Source: JAXGPX01 sp040766745
GTDB lineage: Bacteria; Bacillota; Sulfobacillia; Fermentithermobacillales; Fermentithermobacillaceae
Length of the DNA: 64,000 bases
Assembly: GCA_040766745.1 (NCBI GenBank)
Contig: JAXGPX010000001.1
Location: forward strand, 310,001-374,000
Direction: 5' to 3'
Shown here: positions 51,469 to 60,176 of the stretch, in pieces
Layout of the letters: the number at the start of each line of letters is the position of its first letter
How positions within the stretch are numbered: position 1 is the first letter of the stretch
Position numbers and translations under genes: made by a program
The notes under the pieces: model-generated
The model's input: the letters and a program-made list of their open reading frames with translations, nothing else
Database searches by the model: none
What the model was told of the DNA's origin: nothing

Positions 51469-52575
51469 TTGGTGGGATTAAGATATGACGTGTCTCAGGA
51501 ACACAGAGGCTCAAGGCTGGGGAAAATAAAGACGGCTCACGGAGAATTCCGCACTCCCGTCTTCATGCCTGTAGGAACTCAGGCCACTGTCAAATCTGTA
51601 TTACCGGGAGATGTGTGGGATACAGGCTCGCGGATAATCCTTTCTAATGCATATCATCTGTATCTCAGGCCGGGCCCGGATACAATACGGGCTGCAGGAG
51701 GGCTTCATTCTTTTATGAATTGGCCGGGCTCAATCCTGACAGACAGCGGTGGCTTTCAGATAATGAGCCTCGGGCACATGGTGACAATTTCAGATGAACA
51801 GGCTGTGTTCAGATCCCACATAGACGGGAGCCTTATCAGGTTCAGCCCTGAGGATTCCATAAGGGCTCAGACTGCTTTCGGAGCCGATATCATAATGTGC
51901 CTTGACCAGGTCATTAAGCACCCTGCACCATTTGATGTTGCCCGGGAAGCAATGGACCGGACAATACTGTGGGCGACTAGGGCTAAAAGAGTAGATATAC
52001 CTGATACCCAGAACCTTTTCGGTATAGTACAGGGCTCGGTTTATCCTGAACTAAGGAAACATTGTGCCATGGAACTTGCGGCAATGGATTTCCCGGGATA
52101 CGCTGTCGGAGGGCTATCAGTAGGAGAGTCCAAGGAAGAATTTTATGAGATCTTACATCATACTACTGAGTATCTTCCGAAAGACAAACCCAGGTACCTG
52201 ATGGGAGTGGGCCACCCGCTGGACCTCATAGAAGGCGTAATGGCAGGCATAGACATGTTCGACTGTGTGCTGCCCACAAGAAATGCCCGGCACGGCAGAG
52301 CCTTTACTTTTCGAGGCCCGGCCAATCTCAAGAACGCGTCATTCTCTGAGGATTTTCTGCCTATTGAAGAAGGGTGTGACTGCAAAGCCTGTAAGAGTTT
52401 TTCCAGATCCTATATCAGGCACTTGTTTACGGCACGGGAGAGTCTTGCTTGGACCCTTCTTTCAATTCACAACATACGGTTCTTTCAGAGATTCATGGAT
52501 CGAATCCGGCACTGTGTAGCTCAGGGTACACTTTCGGGTTTAAGGGCCGAAATAGAAGAACTCTATCCTGTTTAG
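51469..52575 (+). CDS. tgt: tRNA-guanine transglycosylase
   Basis: 368 residues, TIM-barrel enzyme: TDSGGFQIMSL (catalytic Asp), FGIVQGSVYPELR, YAVGGLSVGE, FDCVLPTRNARHG (second Asp) and the zinc site Cys-rich segment CDCKACKSFSRSYIRHL. Inserts preQ1 into GUN anticodons such as tRNA-Asp and others. TTG start after GAGAGGGA. Confidence 0.97.
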   Translation: MVGLRYDVSQEHRGSRLGKIKTAHGEFRTPVFMPVGTQATVKSVLPGDVWDTGSRIILSNAYHLYLRPGPDTIRAAGGLHSFMNWPGSILTDSGGFQIMSLGHMVTISDEQAVFRSHIDGSLIRFSPEDSIRAQTAFGADIIMCLDQVIKHPAPFDVAREAMDRTILWATRAKRVDIPDTQNLFGIVQGSVYPELRKHCAMELAAMDFPGYAVGGLSVGESKEEFYEILHHTTEYLPKDKPRYLMGVGHPLDLIEGVMAGIDMFDCVLPTRNARHGRAFTFRGPANLKNASFSEDFLPIEEGCDCKACKSFSRSYIRHLFTARESLAWTLLSIHNIRFFQRFMDRIRHCVAQGTLSGLRAEIEELYPV

Positions 52576-52667
52576 TGATGTTTGTCCCTTGATAACAAGG
52601 TGATCCGGGTTTTTCGTCGAACAAGGAACCATACTGACTTAATTGTAAGCAAAAGGAGGTTTTTGAC

Positions 52668-52946
52668 TTGGGCGGACTAACACAGAATCCGATAATCGGA
52701 AATGTGCTGTGGATAGCCATGCTTTTTGGGCTCATGTACTTTCTTATGATACGTCCTCAGCAAAAGGAGCAAAGGGAAAGGGCCGAAATGATACGGGCAC
52801 TTAAACCAGGGGACAAGATCCTTACAAACGGTGGAATGGTAGGGGTCATAACCAAGGTTGAGGATTTATCAGTGAAAGTCAGAGTCGCTGAAAAGGTTGA
52901 AGTGGAAGTAATTAAGACAGGTGTTGCAAGAACTTTGAGGGATTAA
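52668..52946 (+). CDS. yajC: Preprotein translocase subunit YajC
   Basis: 92 residues: one TM helix (NVLWIAMLFGLMYFLMIRPQQK) and the YajC domain (LKPGDKILTNGGMVGVITKVED). Accessory to the Sec machinery. TTG start behind AAAGGAGG. The usual secD/secF genes do not follow; a terminator closes the run. Confidence 0.95.
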   Translation: MGGLTQNPIIGNVLWIAMLFGLMYFLMIRPQQKEQRERAEMIRALKPGDKILTNGGMVGVITKVEDLSVKVRVAEKVEVEVIKTGVARTLRD

Positions 52947-52992
52947 TGTTCTGACTCTACATAGTTGCAAACTTGGACCTAAGAAGTGATCC

Positions 52993-53022
52993 AATCCGGG
53001 CTTTATGCCCGGATTATTTTTG
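52993..53022 (+). terminator. Terminator after yajC
   Basis: AATCCGGGC (52993-53001) pairs with GCCCGGATT (53007-53015), 5-base loop, then ATTTTTG. Ends the queA-tgt-yajC group. Confidence 0.85.
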
Positions 53023-53069
53023 CTATAATTACTTGTGGGATGAAGGAGATTAGTGCTTCATTGGCGAAT

Positions 53070-53092
53070 GAGATGATAGATACTATGATCTC
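53070..53092. promoter_or_regulatory. Inverted-repeat operator candidate before GntR gene
   Basis: Arms GAGATGATAG and CTATGATCTC are inverted repeats (one mismatch per arm) with a 3-base centre. It lies between a TATAAT at 53024-53029 and the start of the GntR gene, a good place for autoregulation. Confidence 0.55.
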
Positions 53093-53171
53093 TTCAAAGG
53101 AATGAAGGATAGATCCAATGAAGCAAATTGGCAACACCAAGCGTGCCGGTAATGCCGGGGGAGGGACAGAT

Positions 53172-54155
53172 ATGGAATATGATATTCCTTTCAAGATAAA
53201 CAGAAAGGGCGACCTCCCCATTCATCTTCAGTTGAAGCGGAATGTCAGATATTTGATTTCTTCTGGGTATTGGAGGAAGGGTCAAAGACTGCCAACAGAA
53301 AGGCAAATGGCAGCCAGCTTGGGGGTTAGCCGCAATACAGTGAGCCTTGCTTACCGCCAGTTGGAAACCGAGGGCCTGATTACGTCCAGGCAGGGGCGAG
53401 GTACTTTCGTTGCAGAAGCAGATGACCTTCTAAGAATGGAGAACAAGCGCGAAAGGCTTGGAAGGATCATAGACATTGCAATTGAAGATACTTTGTCTTT
53501 GGGCCTAAGCCTTGACGAATTCTTGGCCATGGCCGGAAACCGGATAGAACAGAGACGTCAGATGCTCCAAGAAGTGAAAATGGCATTTCTTGAATGCAAC
53601 AGAGAGCAGCTAGACTACTTTGCCCGGGAGATTGAGCTAGGAACAGGAGTACGAGTTATGCCTGTGCTTATTGATAATCTCGACACTGGCCAAGAATCAG
53701 CTGGCATTGTTAAGGAAGCAGACCTCATTGTAACTACATTCTTCCACCTGGATGAAGTACGCAGCAGGTTTCCGGAGCGACAGGGGAGCATTCTGGGCAT
53801 AGCCCTTGACCCGGTTATTGAGTCTATAGTCAAAATAGCCAGGCTTCCACATGGGGCCAAAGTGCTATTGGTATGCCTTTCGGAAGCATTTGCCGAAAGA
53901 GTCATGAAGTCTGTAGAACTTGCCGGGATCAGAGAGCTTGAAATCCAGGTCTACACCGGAAAGGACCCCCTATCCCTGGAAAGGAAGCTCGAGGGTAAAC
54001 GAGCTGTAATTGTTTCTCCAGGGAGGCTGAGAGAGGTGGCCTCGATGGTTAAGAAGGGAACCCAGATCATAGAGTTCATCTACAAGCCCGATGCCGGGTC
54101 GGTGAACCTTCTACGATCCTCTGTTTTAGAGCATAGAAATAGGAATTCCAAGTAG
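53172..54155 (+). CDS. GntR-family transcriptional regulator
   Basis: 327 residues. N-terminal winged helix of GntR/YtrA type (LPIHLQLKRNVRYLI, GQRLPTERQMAASLGVSRNTVSLAYRQLETEGLITSRQGRGTF), followed by an uncharacterised 210-residue effector domain with Rossmann-like features (LIVTTFFHLDEV, AKVLLVCLSEAF, RAVIVSPGRLREV). ATG 53172 is chosen for GGGGGAGGG at 6 bases; the frame extends further left without a signal. Ten bases before korD, so it most likely controls the kor operon. Confidence 0.9.
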   Translation: MEYDIPFKINRKGDLPIHLQLKRNVRYLISSGYWRKGQRLPTERQMAASLGVSRNTVSLAYRQLETEGLITSRQGRGTFVAEADDLLRMENKRERLGRIIDIAIEDTLSLGLSLDEFLAMAGNRIEQRRQMLQEVKMAFLECNREQLDYFAREIELGTGVRVMPVLIDNLDTGQESAGIVKEADLIVTTFFHLDEVRSRFPERQGSILGIALDPVIESIVKIARLPHGAKVLLVCLSEAFAERVMKSVELAGIRELEIQVYTGKDPLSLERKLEGKRAVIVSPGRLREVASMVKKGTQIIEFIYKPDAGSVNLLRSSVLEHRNRNSK

Positions 54156-54165
54156 GAGGCGATTA

Positions 54166-54378
54166 GTGGTGGGCCAAGAGTTACCATGGGAGATAACAGT
54201 GAACTCCAAATGGTGCAAGAAATGTGGGCTATGCGTAGAATTTTGCCCACGCCAGGTCCTGGAAATGAAAGAAGTTCCAAGTGTTAAAGACGCCGAGCGT
54301 TGTATTGGGTGTCTTATGTGTGAGATGCACTGCCCTGACTTTGCAATCTCTGTAAAGAGGAGGGAGGAGAAATGTTGA
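54166..54378 (+). CDS. korD: 2-oxoacid:ferredoxin oxidoreductase delta subunit (ferredoxin-like)
   Basis: 70 residues with two 4Fe-4S motifs: CKKCGLCVEFCP and CIGCLMCEMHCP. Passes electrons from the KorAB catalytic part to ferredoxin. GTG start behind GGAGG. First of korD-korA-korB-korC. Confidence 0.94.
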   Translation: MVGQELPWEITVNSKWCKKCGLCVEFCPRQVLEMKEVPSVKDAERCIGCLMCEMHCPDFAISVKRREEKC

Positions 54379-55520
54379 AAAAAAGAGCCAGGCTTCTTCA
54401 AGGTAACGAAGCGTGTGTTGAAGGGGCAATTGCTGCAGGCCTAAGATTCTTTGCAGGTTATCCCATTACTCCTTCTACTGAGATTGCTGAACAATGTGCC
54501 GCCAAGCTACCCAAGGTAGGCGGAAGGTTCATGCAAATGGAAGACGAAATCGCCAGTATGGCAGCAGTGTGCGGAGCCTCTCTGGCAGGCGTTAAGTCCA
54601 TGACTGCAACCAGTGGGCCCGGTTTCTCACTGAAGCAGGAAAACCTTGGTTTTGCAGTTAAGGGCGAGATACCTTGTGTCGTCGTTAACGTTCAGCGTGT
54701 TGGCCCTTCAACCGGAATGCCAACTTCAACTGCCCAGGGAGACGTTATGCAGGCAAGATGGGGTGCCCACGGAGACCATGAGATAGTCGCCCTTTCGCCA
54801 TCTTCTGTTCAGGAATGCTTCACCCTTGCAGTTGAGGCTTTTAACATAGCAGAAGAGTACCGTACTCCTGTTATTTTGCTGATGGATGAGATGGTAGGGC
54901 ACTTGAGAGAGAAAGTAGTCCTGCCGGAAAAGGATAGTCTGGTTGTCCAGAACCGTGAGAAACCTGACGTTCCTCCGGAGCAGTACAAACCGTTTGCCAT
55001 GGACAAGGGAAAGGTACCTGGAGTTCCTCCCCTGGCGGCCTATGGTGACGGATACAGGTTTCACGTTACAGGGTTGACCCACGGAGAGGACGGTTTCCCC
55101 ACAAACAACCCTGCAATTGGCGAAAAGCAGATTAAGAGGCTTAACGAGAAGATAAGCTCAAAGAAAAACGAACTGAGCAAGACAGAGAAGTTCTTTATGG
55201 ACGATGCCGAAGTGGTTGTGTTCGCTTACGGCGGAACTGCAAGATCCGCAAAGAAGGCAGTCAAAGACGCACGTGCCCAGGGGATAAAGGCAGGGCTCTT
55301 GCGGCCTATTACCATCTGGCCTTTTGTGGAGAATGCCCTTCTGGAAGTCAAAAAGAGCTCACCCAAGGCGGTCATTGTCCCTGAAATGAACTTAGGACAG
55401 CTGGTTCTACCTGTTAAGAGAGTTATTGGAGATAGCTGCCCGGTATTGCCTATTAACAAGATTGCGGGCCAGTTTATTGAGCCTGACGAGATCCTTGCTG
55501 TGATAAAGGAGGCGATGTAA
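54372..55520 (+). CDS. korA: 2-oxoacid:ferredoxin oxidoreductase alpha subunit
   Basis: 382 residues, typical KorA: GNEACVEGAIAAGLRFFAGYPITPSTEIAE, QMEDEIASMAAVCGAS, TATSGPGFSLKQENLGFA and GPSTGMPTSTAQGD. The C-terminal domain (VVVFAYGGTARSAKKAV) is the transketolase-like C-domain. Substrate is probably 2-oxoglutarate, as in KGOR complexes of four subunits; a branched-chain 2-oxoacid cannot be excluded. Confidence 0.92.
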   Translation: MLKKRARLLQGNEACVEGAIAAGLRFFAGYPITPSTEIAEQCAAKLPKVGGRFMQMEDEIASMAAVCGASLAGVKSMTATSGPGFSLKQENLGFAVKGEIPCVVVNVQRVGPSTGMPTSTAQGDVMQARWGAHGDHEIVALSPSSVQECFTLAVEAFNIAEEYRTPVILLMDEMVGHLREKVVLPEKDSLVVQNREKPDVPPEQYKPFAMDKGKVPGVPPLAAYGDGYRFHVTGLTHGEDGFPTNNPAIGEKQIKRLNEKISSKKNELSKTEKFFMDDAEVVVFAYGGTARSAKKAVKDARAQGIKAGLLRPITIWPFVENALLEVKKSSPKAVIVPEMNLGQLVLPVKRVIGDSCPVLPINKIAGQFIEPDEILAVIKEAM

Positions 55521-55521
55521 C

Positions 55522-56346
55522 ATGGCCCTTCCGCTGGAAAAATACCTTAGGATGAAGAAACTTCCCCATATTTGGTGCCCTGGATGTGGCCACGGTATCA
55601 TAACCCAGGCTATTGTCAGAGCCGTTGACGAGCTGGGCCTTGATACTGAGAAGACTGTTATCGTATCCGGAATTGGGTGTTCAGCCAGAGCTCCGGGATA
55701 CCTTAACTTTGATACTCTTCACACTACCCATGGACGTGCCATTGCGTTTGCAACAGGCATTAAGATGGCCCGTCCTGAGCTGCGTGTTATTGTGATTACC
55801 GGTGACGGCGATGCTGCTGCAATAGGCGGTAACCACCTTATTCATGCAGCACGCAGGAATCTTGACCTAACAGTGATTTGCTTCAACAACAATATCTACG
55901 GAATGACATCAGGCCAGTATTCACCACTTACTCCTCAGGGCAGTTACGCAACAACTGCGCCTTACGGAATGATTGAACGGCCCTTTGATCTGTGCAATTT
56001 GGTGATAGGCGCCGGTGGGACATTTGCTGCACGCAGCACCACATACCATGCCAGGCACCTTACCAACATGATAAAGGAAGCCATTTCCCATAAGGGTTTT
56101 GCCTTTGTGGATGCGTTATCCCAGTGCCCAACCTATTTCGGCAGGAGAAATAAGCTGAGGACGCCTCTGGATATGATGAACTGGTTCAAAGACCGTTCAG
56201 TCATGAAAGCATCCTGGGACAAAATGGGCCCTGAAGAACGGGAAGGTAAATTCCCAATCGGAGTGCTGGCAAAGAGCGAAGCTCCGGAACTTACAGAGAT
56301 TTACGCTGAACTTGTTGAAAAGATACGGCAAAGAGGTGAAGAGTAA
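55522..56346 (+). CDS. korB: 2-oxoacid:ferredoxin oxidoreductase beta subunit (TPP-binding)
   Basis: 274 residues: CPGCGHGIITQAI, GIGCSARAPGYLNFDT-HTTHGRA, the TPP motif TGDGDAAAIGGNHLIHAARRN and FNNNIYGMTSGQYSPLTP. Binds thiamine diphosphate and a 4Fe-4S cluster. Two bases after korA. Confidence 0.94.
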   Translation: MALPLEKYLRMKKLPHIWCPGCGHGIITQAIVRAVDELGLDTEKTVIVSGIGCSARAPGYLNFDTLHTTHGRAIAFATGIKMARPELRVIVITGDGDAAAIGGNHLIHAARRNLDLTVICFNNNIYGMTSGQYSPLTPQGSYATTAPYGMIERPFDLCNLVIGAGGTFAARSTTYHARHLTNMIKEAISHKGFAFVDALSQCPTYFGRRNKLRTPLDMMNWFKDRSVMKASWDKMGPEEREGKFPIGVLAKSEAPELTEIYAELVEKIRQRGEE

Positions 56347-56879
56347 TGAGGTTGGAACTTCGCCTTGCAGGAGAAGGTGGACAGGGGCTCATTACTGCAG
56401 GGATAATTTTGGCCGAGGCTTGTGCAGAGTATACTGATCTGAATGCAGTTCAGACCCAGTCCTATGGCCCCGAATCAAGGGGAGGAGCATCACGAGCCGA
56501 CGTTATCATTTCATCAGATGAAATTGACTACCCTGAAGTAAAGACTCCTGATGTATTAGTGGTAATGGCCCAGGAGGCAGCTGATAAGTATGCTTCCAAA
56601 GTCAAGCCCGGAGGGAAAATCATCGTCGATACAACATACGTCAAGCCGGTTTCCGGATTGGATGCAAAGATAATTGAGTACCCTATAAGCGCGAAAGCCA
56701 GGGAACTGGGACGGGAAATTGTGGCCAATATCGTTGCTTTGGGGCTTATTATCGGCGTAACAGGTGTCGTTCCGGAAGATGCAGTTATTGCTGCAATTCT
56801 GGACAGGGTTCCTAAGGGGACCGAGGAACTTAACAAGAAGGCCTTTGCTGCAGGATTTGAGGCTGCCAGGTCACTTTAG
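56346..56879 (+). CDS. korC: 2-oxoacid:ferredoxin oxidoreductase gamma subunit
   Basis: 177 residues: [40 protein letters not shown] and KAFAAGFEA at the end. Structural/CoA-related domain of the enzyme. Start overlaps korB stop (TAATG). Confidence 0.94.
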   Translation: MRLELRLAGEGGQGLITAGIILAEACAEYTDLNAVQTQSYGPESRGGASRADVIISSDEIDYPEVKTPDVLVVMAQEAADKYASKVKPGGKIIVDTTYVKPVSGLDAKIIEYPISAKARELGREIVANIVALGLIIGVTGVVPEDAVIAAILDRVPKGTEELNKKAFAAGFEAARSL

Positions 56880-56934
56880 CCCCAGACAGGCGCTTTATAC
56901 GATCAAGTCAGATACCAAAGGGGGTCTGTGGAAT

Positions 56935-58590
56935 ATGATCAAAGAGGCCAGAGAAAAGTGGGAGCAGGGGGCTCTGGCGAAGGTTCTTAACAGGTTTCCT
57001 GAAAGGCAAGAGGATTTTTCCACCGATTCAGGAATCTCTGTAGAACGCATCTGTACACCTGAAGATCTTAAAGATTGGGATTATCTCGGCAAATTGGGGT
57101 TTCCTGGCCAGCATCCTTTTACCAGGGGAGTCCAGCCTACTATGTACAGGGGCCGGCTGTGGACCATGCGCCAATATGCAGGTTTTGGCACAGCCCAGGA
57201 GACTAACGAAAGGTTCCGGTTCCTTCTGGATCAGGGCCAGACAGGTTTGAGTGTAGCGTTTGACCTGCCCACCCAGATAGGATATGACTCTGACCATGAC
57301 CTGGCCGAGGGCGAAGTGGGGCGTGTTGGCGTTGCCATCGATTCGCTCGAAGACATGGAAGTGGTTTTTGACGGAATTCCCCTTGGCAAGGTTTCTACAT
57401 CTATGACCATAAACGCTCCGGCTGCCATTCTTCTTGCTATGTACCAGGCAGTTGGTGAAAAGCAAGGCGTGAGCCCGGATAAATTGAGCGGTACGGTTCA
57501 GAACGATATTCTGAAAGAGTATGTTGCCCGGGGCACATACATTTTCCCGCCGGAGCCATCAATGCGTCTGGTTACAGATGTTTTTGAGTATTGCTCAAAG
57601 AATATTCCGTCATGGAACACAATATCGATAAGCGGTTATCACATAAGGGAAGCCGGAAGTACTGCCGCCCAGGAGATTGCATTCACAATTGCAGACGGAA
57701 TTGCATATGTTCAGGCCGCTATTGATAAAGGGCTGGACGTTGATGACTTTGCAGGCAGACTGTCCTTCTTCTTCAACAGCCACATGAACTTCTTTGAGGA
57801 AATTGCCAAGTTCAGGGCTGCCCGGAGGATTTGGGCCAGGATCATGAAAGAACGTTTCATGGCCAAGAAGCCAAAATCCATGATGCTTCGTTTCCATACT
57901 CAGACTGCAGGATCATCGCTCACTGCCCAGCAGCCTGATAACAACGTAGTCCGAACAGCAATGGAAGCCCTGGCAGCAGTTCTTGGAGGCACCCAGTCGC
58001 TGCACACTAACTCGAGGGATGAGGCCCTGGCTTTGCCCACTGAGGAATCAGTGCGAATAGCTCTTAGAACACAGCAGATCATCGCTCACGAGACCGGCGT
58101 TGCCGATACAATTGATCCACTGGCGGGCAGTTACTTCATTGAGAAACTTACTGACGAGCTGGAAAGCAAAGCCCTTGAATATATCAAGAAGATTGATGAT
58201 ATGGGCGGTGCCGTAAAGTCCATCGAAAAAGGATTCATGCAGCGAGAGATTCAGGATAGCGCTTACAGGTACCAGAAGGCGGTAGAGGCCAAGCAGAAGA
58301 AGGTTGTTGGCCTAAACTGCTTTGAGGTTGAAGAAGAACAGCCCAAGAACTTGCTGAGAGTAAACCCGGCGATTGGTGAAGGCCAGAAAAGGCGGCTTGC
58401 GAGCCTTAAGGAAAGAAGAGACGGGCAGGCAGTTGCCAGTGCTCTTAAGGCTGTTGAGGCTGCAGCCAGAGGGCAAGACAATCTGGTCCCGCCGATTTTT
58501 GAAGCTGTTAAGGTTTATGCAACTATAGGCGAGATTTGCCAGGTTCTAAGAGGCGTTTTTGGCGTATATCGCCCTGGCCAAGACATATAA
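56935..58590 (+). CDS. Methylmalonyl-CoA mutase large subunit, substrate-binding part
   Basis: 551 residues: only the TIM-barrel substrate domain ([91 protein letters not shown]). The C-terminal cobalamin domain (DxHxxG) is missing and no separate B12-binding subunit gene lies next to it. Interconverts succinyl-CoA and methylmalonyl-CoA. Starts 55 bases after korC, so it may be part of the same operon. ATG 56935 follows GGGGG. Confidence 0.93.
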   Translation: MIKEAREKWEQGALAKVLNRFPERQEDFSTDSGISVERICTPEDLKDWDYLGKLGFPGQHPFTRGVQPTMYRGRLWTMRQYAGFGTAQETNERFRFLLDQGQTGLSVAFDLPTQIGYDSDHDLAEGEVGRVGVAIDSLEDMEVVFDGIPLGKVSTSMTINAPAAILLAMYQAVGEKQGVSPDKLSGTVQNDILKEYVARGTYIFPPEPSMRLVTDVFEYCSKNIPSWNTISISGYHIREAGSTAAQEIAFTIADGIAYVQAAIDKGLDVDDFAGRLSFFFNSHMNFFEEIAKFRAARRIWARIMKERFMAKKPKSMMLRFHTQTAGSSLTAQQPDNNVVRTAMEALAAVLGGTQSLHTNSRDEALALPTEESVRIALRTQQIIAHETGVADTIDPLAGSYFIEKLTDELESKALEYIKKIDDMGGAVKSIEKGFMQREIQDSAYRYQKAVEAKQKKVVGLNCFEVEEEQPKNLLRVNPAIGEGQKRRLASLKERRDGQAVASALKAVEAAARGQDNLVPPIFEAVKVYATIGEICQVLRGVFGVYRPGQDI

Positions 58591-58627
58591 AGTGTTCGGC
58601 GAGAATTCCGTGAAAGGGTGGTGCCCT

Positions 58628-59032
58628 GTGTTAACGAAGATTAACCATCTCGGGATTGCAGTCAAGGATCTGGACAGTGCAGTAAACACACTGAAACTTG
58701 CGTTGAATCTTGAGGTTGGTGGGATTGAAGAGGTCCCTTCCCAGAAGGTAAGGGTAGCATTTCTTCCGGTAGGAGAGAGCAGGTTGGAACTTCTCGAGCC
58801 TACGTCAGAAGATAGCCCTGTTGCCAAGTTCTTGGCCTCTAGAGGAGAGGGCTTTCACCATGTGGCCTTTGAGACTGACTCTATTGAAGAAGCCCTAAAG
58901 AATGCCGAGGCCCAGGGATTGAGGCTTATTGATAAGGAACCTAGGCCTGGAGCTCACGGCACGAAAGTAGCATTCATACATCCCAAGAGCACCTTTGGTG
59001 TTCTAATAGAACTGGTTGAGGAAGTGCACTGA
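58628..59032 (+). CDS. mce: Methylmalonyl-CoA epimerase
   Basis: 134 residues, vicinal oxygen chelate fold: KINHLGIAVKDLDSA, SRLELLEPTSEDSPVAKFL and HHVAFETDSIEEALKNAE; metal ligands H and E visible. Converts (S)- to (R)-methylmalonyl-CoA. GTG 58628 is chosen because the frame's earlier part overlaps the mutase end. With the mutase it links propionyl-CoA and succinyl-CoA. Confidence 0.93.
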   Translation: MLTKINHLGIAVKDLDSAVNTLKLALNLEVGGIEEVPSQKVRVAFLPVGESRLELLEPTSEDSPVAKFLASRGEGFHHVAFETDSIEEALKNAEAQGLRLIDKEPRPGAHGTKVAFIHPKSTFGVLIELVEEVH

Positions 59033-59048
59033 GGAATAGGCTATTGGC

Positions 59049-59168
59049 ATGGACGAAAATCGTCATGAAGAGCCATTGAGGGATCAAGATCCGGGGAGCC
59101 TGAGCTGCAAGTTCGGGCTCCTTGCTAATTATGGCAAGAGTCTTGCAGAGACAAAGCAATTTGCATAG
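59049..59168 (+). CDS. Possible small protein (39 aa)
   Basis: A short open frame (MDENRHEEPLRDQDPG...) within a 317-base gap. It overlaps a hairpin (GGAGCC near 59095, GGCTCC near 59117) that could be a terminator of the mutase-epimerase operon. No good ribosome site; probably not a gene. Confidence 0.2.
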   Translation: MDENRHEEPLRDQDPGSLSCKFGLLANYGKSLAETKQFA

Positions 59169-59349
59169 AGAGTGACTATCCCTTGCCTACGTGGACAAGA
59201 TACTGAAAAGGCCCTTGAGTTTTGGCGAGTCTTTCTTGTGCCGGGAGGAAGGAAATCAGACGGCTGAAAAGAATAGACTATAGTAGTGGAGTAATTTCTC
59301 TTGGGAGTACGCGGTCCATCAAAATCCATGATTAAGGGGGCTTTGAATA

Positions 59350-59556
59350 GTGGAAAGGCCACCCAGGATGGTTGAGTACATCTGTCTCACTTGTGGGGCC
59401 CAGGGGTTAGTACAGGTTGAAAGTCTCGAAACTGAGGATCAAGGTACAAGAGGCGGTTTTCTCTTAAAGTGTCCTAAATGCGATGCAGGCGCATTTTGCC
59501 TTGAGAGGGAGGCCGTCTCTTATGTTTTAGCCCACGTACACGCAGAAACCCCTTAG
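59350..59556 (+). CDS. Small zinc-ribbon protein
   Basis: 68 residues with two Cys pairs (CLTC near 12, CPKC near 40), a zinc-ribbon arrangement, and a C-terminal helix. GTG start after GGGGG. No family recognised; often such proteins are regulators or rubredoxin-like. Stands before a terminator and the dcw cluster. Confidence 0.6.
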   Translation: MERPPRMVEYICLTCGAQGLVQVESLETEDQGTRGGFLLKCPKCDAGAFCLEREAVSYVLAHVHAETP

Positions 59557-59587
59557 AAGAATAAGACTGCTTTTGTTCGTTGGCTGG

Positions 59588-59615
59588 CCGCCACTGTTAA
59601 GTGGCGGTTCTTATA
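59588..59615 (+). terminator. Terminator before dcw cluster
   Basis: CCGCCACT (59588-59595) pairs with AGTGGCGG (59600-59607), loop GTTA, followed by TTCTTAT. Confidence 0.6.
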
Positions 59616-59716
59616 TTCAGGCCTCATAAGCCCGCCACTTAAGTCCAAAACTTTTTTCATAAAGACTCACAAATAAGCAGGAGTTTACGATATATATGGA
59701 GAATAGGGGCATCAAG

Positions 59717-59741
59717 TGGGGAGAAGTGGGGAAGTGTGGCC
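59717..59741 (+). promoter_or_regulatory. MraZ-binding box (three repeats, 10-base period)
   Basis: TGGGG at 59717-59721 and 59727-59731, then TGGCC at 59737-59741. MraZ binds arrays of TGGGN repeats with a 5-base gap upstream of its own gene. The array runs up to the mraZ start codon. Confidence 0.75.
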
Positions 59742-59744
59742 CGG

Positions 59745-60176
59745 ATGAACGGCTTCGTCGGAGAATACCTTCATACTCTGGATAGCAAGGGCAGGGTGGC
59801 TTTACCTGTAAAGTTCAGGGAAAGTCTCGGCCCCAGGTTTATTGTTGCCAGGGGCTTGGACAAGTGTTTATTCGTCTACCCTTCTGATGAATGGGCTCAG
59901 GTTATGGACAAGCTAAAGACCATTCCCATAAATCAAAAAGATTCGCGCAATTTTACCAGGTATTTTTTGTCGGGTGCCACAGAAGCTGAACCTGATAAAC
60001 AGGGCAGGGTCAACCTCCCGCAGAACCTCCGCGAGTACGCCGGCCTTATTAAAGATGTTTTCATTTTAGGTGTTGGAAGCAGAATTGAGATTTGGGATAA
60101 AGATTCTTGGGAAAAGACCAAGATAGATCTTGAAGAAGGGTTCTCTATTTTGGCTGAAAGTGTAGCTGGCATATGA
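59745..60176 (+). CDS. mraZ: Division/cell wall cluster regulator MraZ
   Basis: 143 residues with two AbrB-like SpoVT folds: FVGEYLHTLDSKGRVALPVKFR and ATEAEPDKQGRVNLPQNLREYA. Ring-shaped DNA-binding protein that represses its own dcw operon. ATG 59745 is chosen over GTG 59736 because that GTG lies inside the third operator repeat. Overlaps rsmH by 4 bases. Confidence 0.95.
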   Translation: MNGFVGEYLHTLDSKGRVALPVKFRESLGPRFIVARGLDKCLFVYPSDEWAQVMDKLKTIPINQKDSRNFTRYFLSGATEAEPDKQGRVNLPQNLREYAGLIKDVFILGVGSRIEIWDKDSWEKTKIDLEEGFSILAESVAGI

